From Epiperipatus broadwayi (Eukaryota > Onychophora > Udeonychophora > Euonychophora > Peripatidae): 64,000 nucleotides of DNA. Positions 54,985 through 64,000 of this stretch are shown piece by piece. Made by a program: the position numbers and the translations under genes. The stretch lies in contig JAQFVV010000030.1 of the NCBI GenBank assembly GCA_028023455.1, forward strand, positions 760,501 to 824,500, in the 5' to 3' direction. The notes beneath the pieces were generated by a model. The model did no database searches. It saw only the letters and a list, made by a program, of their open reading frames with translations, and was not told where the DNA came from. The first letter of the stretch is position 1, and each line of letters opens with the position of its first letter.

Positions 54985-55335
54985 CTATCACTGTGGTTCA
55001 CTGGAGAGAGTTGAAGTGTTACCCTGAGGATGAGTCATGCAAAACCCTGAGATGGAGACCCGTGTTCGATCCCTGAGCTAAGTCATGTCATATGGGAAGG
55101 TTGAAGCTGTATTACCAAGGGTGTTAGTTACATGGTTGAGGCTAGGAAGACCAAGAAGGGTTTAAACCTAGGACAGAGGTGACTTTGTACTGGTTGATTG
55201 AAAACCTTTGCTTGGTTTTTTGGTCTTGTTGGCTAGCTATACAAACTTGACTGGTACAGATATATAGCTGCCTTCCAAGTAGCTGGCCCGGGTTCGCCTC
55301 CCGGTCAACGCATTTGACATATGAAAAAAAAAAAA
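54985..55335 (+). mobile_element. SINE-like block with two Pol III B-box-like sites and A tail
   Basis: Less AT-rich than its flanks and ending in a 12-base A run. GTGTTCGATCCC near 55053 and GGTTCGCCTCCC near 55291 both resemble B boxes, which suggests a composite of two tRNA-like units. No target duplication was found, so the left end is a guess. Confidence 0.4.
55227..55312 (+). pseudogene. tRNA-Gly(TCC) relic
   Basis: The 3' half matches a tRNA-Gly: anticodon arm GCTGC-CTTCCAA-GTAGC gives anticodon TCC, followed by a CCGGG-TTCGCCT-CCCGG T arm and the acceptor end CAACGCA. The 5' half (TTGTTGGCTAGCTATAC...) has lost the normal D arm. It is a tRNA-derived part of the SINE-like block rather than a working tRNA. 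Confidence 0.55.
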
Positions 55336-57128
55336 CAATGTAGCAGTTTATGTAATATTTGAAAGAACATCACTCATTAAAAATAGATTCATAGAACCAT
55401 TTGACTTATTTGTTGTTTTATCATAACAAGAAATACAATATCCTTAAAAAAATTATAAAGAATAGTTTAATATGTATTACCCAGAAAAACTACATAAAAT
55501 TTGACACTGTATTTTTCTGAGTCATACATTTTGTCAGAATTAATTCACAATGTTATTAGTATTCAAAGCAAATTTATCCTTAGATACAATTATATATTAA
55601 GTGTACTATTTGTAAATAAAGAACACATCCACCTACATAAAAGATTACTTTCTTCAAATTTGAATCATTTTTTCTGTCTGCCCTGAAATACTAATTGTAT
55701 TGCCCGTGTTTTCATATATTGTATAGTAAATGTGATATAATTTAAATTTATTGTTTTGTACAGATGTTAATATTTGTATATAATTTGCTATTAATAAACT
55801 TTATATTAAAAAAAAAATCTATTCCAATAATATTTAATTTTTTTAGTATTTGGATATTTTTTGTAACTATTTCAATTCAAAATTTAAAATGGAGATTATA
55901 AATTCTATTGCAGTCTGCTAAAGGAAAATCGTGCACATTAAAAATCATTTATCATTTACAATACTATTTTGTTCATGAAATTTTTTTTTTTTAAAAAAAA
56001 ATCAATTTTTATAATCAAGAGAAAATAAAATTTTTAAATTTATTGTCAACACACTTTAGTCTGTCTGTTTTTTTTAAAAAAAAATTTACTCTCCTCTTAT
56101 GTGCATCATTGAAGACTTATTGAACTGATATCATGTTTGTAAAATTGTCTACCAACACTTCTATAGTAAACAAATGAGTGCACCGCCCTAAAATATTTCA
56201 TTGTCATATTGCAATGATAATGATTTTTGACTTGTATAAAAATTGAAGGAAATCCATTTGATAGAAGCATACCAATTTTTAATTACAAAATGTATCCTAA
56301 ACAAACAAACAAAGCATTTAAAAATGTCTATTCTAGTTAGAAACTTCTTACATGAGATTAAAAGTAGTCTATAAAACATAAAGAAATCAATTTGTGAACA
56401 TTTAAATAAAAAAAAAAAAAAAAATGTTTGTTATCTATTATCATGCATGTTCTACATTTTAAGTAATAAATGGTGGCTTTAAATTTTAATTATTGTTTCT
56501 GTCTCGTATAATACTTTTGCGATTGTCTTCTTTATCCATAACAACTAAACTGCTCCATTGTAGTAGAATTTGAGTATCCTTTACTAGCTAAAATTAATAA
56601 AAATATAAATTCAAATATGATTTATATTATATTAAGATGTCTAACAACTTAGTAAATTCAAGTGACACCAGGCTACTATTTTCATTTAATATATTGAGGT
56701 AGAAGTTTTCTCTCCAGTTGCTAATTTTAATTTTGAAATTAAATTTGTATTTTTCTAAATAATTTTAACTTTAATTATTAAATCCTTTGTTTTTAAGAAG
56801 CTTGGATTTATGAACTTGTTCACACAATGTAACTTATTAAACTTAAAATAAGCATTTTGAGGCTTAATACATTTCAATGATTACTATTATATTACTAATG
56901 AATTAATAATGCTGTACAATCAGGATGAATTTTAAAGCATACCTACTATTTGAAAAATAAATTTAAAAAAAAGTTATCAAACTATCTTAAAAAATTTAAT
57001 AAACTTCCCCTCAAAAAAATATTCTTAAGCTTCTTAGCTGATCTAATATTAGAAAAACAGTTTATTCTTATGTCAAAGCTATCTCATATGCTGTCCATCT
57101 TTATAAAAGAGACCTATTAATTTTTTAA
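55336..57128. other. AT-rich spacer
   Basis: No gene recognised. Near 55790 AATAAA is followed about 12 nt later by an A run (55808-55818), which looks like a transcript 3' end or retroposed tail, but no coding sequence precedes it. Confidence 0.35.
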
Positions 57129-58361
57129 TGTTTTATAATAGCGTGTTGAAACCGCCGGAGGGCGTAATTTCTATGATAGCGCACAGAAATATGCCGTTTA
57201 GGCGGCCTACCGCCGCTATCGAACGTTCTATTACTAATGCGTAAGCCTAGAAATAGTCTGTTGTACGGGGTGGCTGCTGTGTATATTTCTATGCTAATGC
57301 ACAGAAACATGACATTTAATCTGCCGCAGAAGCTATCGTGTCAGCTTACAGCTCAGATTTGGGGTAAGCATTTTTGATGTGCGATCACATTTCACTTTTG
57401 GCTACAGTATTGTGTGAGGGTGTCTGGAATTCCGATTGTCAAAACTATTTTAATATTCATTAAGACCACCTCCCCCAGTATCTCCCATCTTTTATGAATG
57501 TCTACTAACAATTATCAGTAGTCTCATGCTTCCCTAGCCCACATTTCCTGCTCAAAAAATTCGGCAAGTGTAGGTGCAAGTGCGATTCGGATGAAATCAT
57601 GCTCTAAGTCACGTTTCTGCGAGAACAACTGCAAGCTTCATCAAATGGCTGGAATAGGAAACTTTCCGAATGTCAAAGATTCTCTGACTGATGCTGGAAG
57701 GGTTATCAAACAAAAGAGCTTGAAGCTGCATGCATGGTGTTCCTGAACAGCCTAAAAGTTGGTTTTAATTGCCGTATATATGTTTTTGATAATTACGGTA
57801 AAAAGTTAGTCAACCTTCGAGTTAGAGCATTCTATTCGGTTAGGAACTGTAACCCCCCTCCTTCCCAAAGTTTGACTTTTGGTTGTAAACGTTTTACCGT
57901 TAAATGGAAATCTATTTGTAATTTATAAAACAAAAAAAAAAAAAAGAAAAGAAGCTGATTTCGTAGAATACCCAACCACCAAATGTAAGTAATGAGAATA
58001 AAAAGTAACTACTTTTTAAAATTAATTTTAATTTATGTACTTTTTTTTTTCGTTCAAAATTTTATTTGATTGATAGTACTTTTAAATGTGATCAACAAAA
58101 TCAAAACATACATACAAAAAAACCCCGGCCCACAAAAAAAAATATAAGTAATAAAAAGAATAACAAAAAAAATAAGTACTTTTTTAAATTCAATTTTTTG
58201 ATTTCTGCATATTTTTTTTTGTTGTGTGTTCAAAAATTTATTTGATATTACTTTGAAATGTGATAATAAACAAACCCGGCGGTGGCCCCGGCAACATTAT
58301 ATATATCTTTGTGTACAAACAAACCACGCCCTCTGGCGGTTTCAACACGCTATTATAAAAC
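57129..58361. mobile_element. Non-autonomous DNA transposon with 37-bp terminal inverted repeats
   Basis: The left end (57129-57165) and right end (58325-58361) are reverse complements over 37 bp with about one mismatch. They include TAGCGTGTTGAAACCGCC and GAGGGCGT. The target duplication is unclear: TTATAA directly borders TAGCG at both sides. The 1.2-kb body has no transposase. It is unusually GC-rich for this window and contains repeated GCGCACAGAAA-like blocks near 57180 and 57297. Confidence 0.75.
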
Positions 58362-58752
58362 AACCATAAAAATTAACAATCAGTTATTAAACAGATAAAT
58401 TGTATTAATTTTCATGAAATGCATTAATTTATGTTTTGATGTGAAATTTCATTCTTAATATAAAAATGGAGAAAATTTTCTCATTTAGGATCATTATTGA
58501 GAATTACTTAGTTTTTTTATTTTAGTCATCAAGAAAATGTAAAATTATACTTCTGATTTAGAATTTCTATCTAACGTTATTTACAAACCTGATGAAAATA
58601 GCAAATAACATAACCATTTGGAGTAATGGTAGCACATTAGGTAATTGCAGCACAATAAAAATGTATTAACTTTCACCTGATCGACTCATTTAAAAACTAA
58701 GAAACTTGACATCACTGTAAATCGCTTAGTTTTTGTAATATGTTTACGGTTT
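58362..58752. other. AT-rich spacer
   Basis: Nothing recognised. Confidence 0.4.
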
Positions 58753-58945
58753 TGACGTCATTTTTTAGAAGGAAAAAAATTCTGTAAGATGCTGCCATCT
58801 CTTGAATTATTTTACAAGTAAAAAATTAATAAAATGACCATTCAGTCAAACAAAACCAAAGCACCGCTTTCTCACCATCTTTTCTTGAATCTTATTGGCT
58901 GTTGAAATTTTGTCAACAAAGAAAATGGCTGCCAAAAAGTAAAGA
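58753..58945 (+). promoter_or_regulatory. Candidate promoter and first-exon signals
   Basis: A palindromic CRE-like TGACGTCA (58753-58760), an inverted CCAAT box in TTATTGGCTG (58892-58901) and an ATG in GAAAATGGCTGCC (58925) are followed by AAAA|GTAAAG, a plausible 5' splice site after four codons. Spacing fits a vertebrate- or invertebrate-style start site, but no downstream exon was found. Confidence 0.25.
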
Positions 58946-60475
58946 GTTATGAACGGTTTTTGTTTTATTTTGAAAATGATAAACGAATGTTTTAGAGCAT
59001 TTTAAAGTATTTTTTGATGAAATATAAATTATTTTCATATAATACGCTAAAAATAAATATTATTTTACAAAAATAGTTAAGATTTTAGCAAGAATTATTT
59101 ATTTATTGCAAAGTGGGAAGTAGAAATCATAACGTGGAATTGGTGATTGACATTTCTTTTCATTTCAGCCGTAATCAAAAATTTTTTAAATTATAAATCA
59201 AAATTAATTTTTGAACAAACTTTCGTTCATTTTCATAATCTGACAAATTATTAATATACTCTTTACAAACGAAACTAAAGTGAATATATTAATAAACGGT
59301 CAATATATTTTGACAATTGACTTTGTTAATTGACACATCAGTTTGTGAATTGGCTAATTAAAAGCTTTGATTTTTACCTCGTGCGGCCAATGATATAATC
59401 AGCGGTGAAGGGGTTAATCGTTGATGACCCAACATTTGGTCTTCCAAGCGCCTATATTGAAATAAACAAAAATTGCAATAACTTCATGGAAAACTAGTGA
59501 GAAAATTGTTAGGCTATTATTGAATATCTTTATAAAATCAGAAAAAAAATCCCAAGTCCTAATCTTAACCAATGATATAATATTACAATAAAAAAAAAGA
59601 CCTCACTTATAATCTGTTGAAACAATAAGATTCGAGTTCGAATCTTAGTTTCACCTCAGTTCCATTTGTTCTATCGTCTTTTATCCACTCCTATATCCCA
59701 CCTAAATTTAAACCTTGAATATTGGATTGTTCATATAACGGTATTAGATATATATGTAAATGTTTATTAAATATGCCGTAAATACACACACACTCTGATA
59801 TCAGGTAAATATTAAATTAAATAATGTAATTTAAATAATCTATTAAATTCATAACAAAATTCCATCGTGTAAACATTTATTTAGGTCAATTTATATTTAT
59901 ATTATTTTTCATTTATAAAACTTCAAAATCTGTTTGCAACTTATAAACGTATAAATGTACAAAAATAGAAATCCCTCCTGTTTAATTAAAATTGCAAAGT
60001 CATAGTGGGTGGAGAGAGACAATAGATCACCGAGAAATATTCTTTTAATTAGTTATAAAAAGGTAAAATCTGCACTGTAATCAGAACACGAGTAATAGAC
60101 CAAAAATAAAGTACAAAATAAATTCAGTTGGATTCAAAATACAAATGTAACGTGTTGCTAAAGCATCAATTTACCTGGAGGTATTGAGACTCTGACTACG
60201 TCATGTCAGATAGATCTGCAAGATAGGGAATAAGAGAAAAAAAAAGTATAAAGAGGTCAGTATTCTTGTTTTAAGGGAAATTACTGAATCAAATTTTATT
60301 ATTATTTTTAAGAGCATTCCTGTGCTGATGATTTAAAAGTGTACTTGTTTGGATCTTTATAAATCTAATCTCTGGTTTACTCTTTGCAAATTTTGGTCCG
60401 TGGTATTTATGTCATTTTAGCTAGTAAAAGTAAATCTTTTTTGCTATTTTATATTACCATGGCTGAGGAGTAAGA
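58946..60475. other. AT-rich spacer with one T-arm-like hairpin
   Basis: At 59627-59646 AAGATTCG and TTCGAATCTT pair around a B-box-like GTTCGAATC, perhaps a SINE relic. Otherwise nothing recognised. Confidence 0.35.
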
Positions 60476-60628
60476 CGTGCACTATTCTCCTCTGGGGAAT
60501 GGTCTCTGTGCACTGAACCTCCTAAGGCGTGCACTATTCTCTCTGGGGAATGGTCTCTGTGTGCTGAACTTCCTAAGGCGTGCACTATTCTCCTCTGGGG
60601 AATGGTCTCTGTATGCTGAACTTCCCCA
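60476..60628 (+). repeat. 52-bp minisatellite, about 2.9 units
   Basis: Units start at 60476, 60528 and 60579 with CGTGCACTATTCTC, contain GGGGAATGGTCTCTGTG and end CTGAACTTCCTAAGG. Copies are more than 90 percent alike by eye, with one CT deletion in the second. Much more GC-rich than the flanks. Confidence 0.9.
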
Positions 60629-62216
60629 CTTGCTCTAAAATGAACTATTAATACTTAACAAAATCTATACGCTGCTGCCTAATTAAAATGGTGCCACCAA
60701 TCGAAATCTTAAAATAAGTCACCAAAGAAAACTGCTGCTGATAAATAAATGGACTGTGAAGGATCGTCAACGTGCACCTTCAACTGAATTCAAAAGGTAA
60801 CCGGTACCCAAAATCTATAAAGACTTTCACTCCTTAATCTAAAGCTATAGCTCGTTTAACAATCTGTATTTTCTTTATTTGTAATACAACTCTATAACTA
60901 TTTAAATGTAAATTAACACATCTGATCCTTTGTCTACGTATATGATTTCATGCCTAGATAATTTCCAACCTGGCTCGCTAGTTTTACTAAATGTTATAAT
61001 TAATAATCGTCACCATAATGAGCAAAATCACCAAGATAATATAATAATAATAAACTTATTTTGCACTAATAAGCAGCCAGCTCGGGAATTATCCATCATT
61101 ATTATTAAATAATCTATTTAATGGATGCGTTCTCATGATTTTTGTATTATGCTTCCCGGTATTGCTATGTATTAAAATAAATTTCAGTAATTATAGAGAT
61201 GCATCTGATGTTTGATATTAGTTATGAGTGCGAGTGTACCATAATTCGTTGCGGGCGGATTTATCAAATTAGCAATAAATAGTAATAAGATAAAATTTTA
61301 ATCTCCCTTTTTATTAATGGGTTTACATTAATTTATTTTGCTAATAAACTAGTAATCATGTTATTTGAGAGCTTTTAAGTAAAATAACTCGTAAATGTGG
61401 GCCTTGGAAGTAAATAATCTCGTTTTAAGCAAATTTAAATAAATCTAACTATGTTCTGCCAGCGATATGTGTTATAGCCTATCGATGCCATGTTCTCTTT
61501 CAAAGCCATGGAAATTATTGGATACATATATAAAATGTATCTTCTAACTCCCATACAGGTCATATTTAGAAGTGCTTCCATGGGTAGCTAAGCTTGTCAT
61601 GCGGTCGAGAAGTAATGGCGACAAAAGTCCCTTACACCCGAATCTGCTTATAAGCCCATTCACGAGGGGTGTCAGGCACAAAGCCCATCCTGGAGTTTTA
61701 TATTTCCCCATATGGCTTCACTATATCACAGATTACTCTTCAATTACATGGCATCCCTACGCATACCACCTCTTGCCTACTCTTATTATCTTTTTAGTGT
61801 ATGCTTATGATTACATTTCCCAAATGTTCCATATTAACTGCTCTTCAATAACACGTCCTAGAAATAATTATATAGATAAAAATTTAAGCGTATGTTCTGT
61901 TGCTAAGGCGTGTAGATTCGTCGCCATAAACTGTTTTTATCTAAGATTGATAGTTTAGGCATGAAATAACTCTTAGATTAATACCCAAAAAGGGCCAGAT
62001 CAAATAATTAATGAAACACTAATGTAAGGTTTCATAATATATTAGGAGTTTCGGAGGTTATCAACCTGATTATGTAATCTAACTTTATAATATTAAATAT
62101 GTTTCATTACATCTATGTCTATTCTTTAATACCTTATAGCCATAGTATCTCACCTCGATAAGAAGTTAAATACATAAAGGTTACACATTAGTAAAGTAAT
62201 AATAATAACCTTAGGT
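60629..62216. other. Spacer, moderately AT-rich
   Basis: A 128-codon plus-strand ORF (61572-61958) resembles no family and its composition is unconvincing. No other features. Confidence 0.35.
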
Positions 62217-62486
62217 TTAGTTAGTAAGAGTCTCTTGCATCTCCCTGACCACTGAGCCTGTTTGTTTTCTTACCCATATATTGGGTTTTCGATCTCTTCT
62301 TATTTCTCCCAACATGCATCTCTCCATACGTCTTTGAGTGGTCTGAAGTCTGTATTGCTCTTCTATTAAGTATCCAAGTCTCAGATTCATAAGAACTGGT
62401 AAAACATATTTATTAAAAACCTTCTTTTCAAACATATAGGCATATTTCCTTTTAATATCATTTACAATATTATACAGTATATACAC
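62217..62486 (-). pseudogene. RTE-like LINE reverse-transcriptase C-terminal fragment
   Basis: The 89-codon frame includes KKVFNKYVLPVLMN, YRLQTTQRRMERCMLG and RRDRKPNIWVRKQTG, matching the region after the catalytic box in RTE-type LINE proteins (FNqcVLPvltYG.E.W...LqttQr.mER.MLG...rD...). It shares LQTTQ...ERCMLG with the fragment at 37.4-38.0 kb, so both belong to one family. The catalytic domain is missing and the ends are abrupt. Confidence 0.7.
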
Positions 62487-64000
62487 AAAAAAGCTGCATA
62501 AAACAAATATGTAAAATCAATTATAATTGAATGATTTGAAATATTTAAGAATATGAAAATGTATTTATCAATGTAAACACACTTTACTTAATTTTAGTAG
62601 TAAACTAATCTCACTTCTTTGGCCTATCATTTAAAAGGACAAGAAGGAAGGAGAGTAATCTTACATTTATTAATGAAAAGCAATTTGACTTCCTTCAAAA
62701 TAATACTTGAATAATAATGACACAAACAAAATAAACTTTAAATTAAACATAGCTCAATGTATATGTAAATAAAAGGAGTAAATCATGCTCCACCACATTA
62801 AGAATTAAAAACAGTCTAAATGTTGAACAAAAGATCAAAAATAGTATGAATCCACCTATTCATGGAGCTCTGATGTTTATAAGCATACTTTTGTCAATAC
62901 TGTTGGTAACTCAAAAGAGTGAAATTAATTTATCAGCCAGATGAAATATGGCATTTAAGAGATATTAAAACTCATAATCAATTATGCAAGACTGGAGATA
63001 GAATCTTTTTAACATCTATGATTGTATTAATTAACGGGTTGCGCTGTTATAGCATGTCATATGCTTTGCATCAGCTGATTCGTTGAAATTTTTTCTTTTT
63101 TAAATTGCGCGAAAACTATAAACATGATGTCAACAGAAATCCTGGCATTCGTTGCTGTTTGAAAATCCATATCTTGAGTTGAAATCGGATAAAATTTCAA
63201 TTTCTTATTAATATTTTTAGTAATAGATTCTGTTTTTCTTTTCTGCTGAGTTTATTAGTTTGCACGGAGAAGATAAAAGCAGATTTTTTTAATTGGCCAA
63301 AGTCAATAATAAAAGGGATTAAAAATATGCTGATATTTCAAGGCCTTCAATGTGATATAAACTTAATCACAGAATATGTCGTAAGTATTCAATTTTAATT
63401 TTTTAATTATTTGAATATTTTAAATTTTTTAAAAATTATATTTGATAAATGGTATAATCTATTAATGTGTTTGCATTTGTATTGGTGTATTATATAACTT
63501 ATATAATATTAAATTATTTATGCTCCTTATTATACAATATACAAATTTGTATTCAAATATAATAAAAGTAGTTTATGTACAATGTAATTTTGGATCCCTG
63601 ATCCAAGTTTGAAACAACCTTATTTTATAGACATAATATAATGATTCTCAAAAGGTTTAATTATTCATTAATGTACTTATATTTGTATTAGTGTTTTGGG
63701 TTTGTACTTGAATGTTTGTGTTTGCATAACAAGTAATGATTTACATATATAGAGCAGTGCAATGTAAATTTAAAAACTGAATATCAGATTTATAGAAAGA
63801 TTGCAGTAAAGCAATCACAAAATTTACTGGACATAGTACCATGTGAAAATATAAACATTTAAAACCAATAAAGAGATTTCAAATGGTCTATGTGTGATGA
63901 TAGTCACAATGGTTATGTATATACCACATGGAAGTGTAAGCAGGCAAAGAATCAAATTCTGATTCTTGCCTATGCCTTGGATACTTATACTGTGGAGTCA
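62487..64000. other. AT-rich spacer to the window end
   Basis: No gene, RNA or repeat boundary recognised. Confidence 0.4.

Noticed and set aside
55792-55818. Polyadenylation site of a gene
   Set aside because: AATAAA followed by an A run fits, but no coding sequence lies upstream; such pairs are common by chance in DNA this AT-rich.
61572-61958. 128-codon ORF as a gene
   Set aside because: No recognisable domain or homology pattern, and no splice or promoter signals around it.

Overview
This is 64 kb of very AT-rich animal nuclear DNA. The coding signal (a C2H2 zinc-finger giant), the repeat types (Penelope-like, Jockey-like, RTE-like and Tx1/L1-like retroelements, hAT and pogo/Tigger-type DNA elements, tRNA-derived SINEs) and the long gene-poor spacers fit an invertebrate such as an arthropod, mollusc or cnidarian. 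Nothing here fixes the species or phylum. I see no prokaryotic features, no functional tRNA or rRNA genes and no CRISPR.

The one convincing host gene is on the minus strand at 37197..26281. It is a single 10.9-kb open exon for a 3638-residue poly-zinc-finger protein. It has one N-terminal finger, 19 copies of a five-finger-like module and six C-terminal fingers. The first 15 modules form a higher-order repeat: three module types (A, B, C) repeat in order five times with a period of about 1.45 to 1.55 kb. Acidic linkers with SUMO-consensus motifs separate the A-B-C blocks. A consensus splice donor and acceptor upstream (37384..37331) and a T-tract with AG just before the ATG suggest a spliced 5' leader.

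Left part (1-26 kb): a long TTA microsatellite; a Penelope-derived inverted repeat; a short-bodied LTR retrotransposon with two nearly identical 2.2-kb LTRs (4026-9190); an old fragment of a Tigger-like element; a head-to-head inverted pair of Penelope-like elements with GIY-YIG domains (13755-15985); a decayed Jockey-like reverse transcriptase interrupted by a tRNA-derived SINE (17.3-18.4 kb); small hairpin elements; a decayed ORF cluster near 23.5 kb; and a hammerhead-like motif between direct repeats (24772-25256).

Right part (37-64 kb): RTE-like and Penelope-like remnants just upstream of the finger gene; a C-rich, G-poor stretch (about 40.6-43.7 kb) holding a 170-bp palindrome; a frameshifted Tx1/L1-like ORF followed by a second SINE copy with target duplication; a cluster of non-autonomous DNA transposons at 47.0, 49.1, 52.1, 53.9 and 57.1 kb; a SINE-like block with a tRNA-Gly(TCC) relic; a 52-bp minisatellite at 60.5 kb; and a second RTE-like fragment at 62.2 kb on the minus strand. 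The rest is AT-rich DNA with homopolymers and TA or TTA tracts in which I recognise nothing. All protein-level calls come from reading translations by eye; no database search was run.
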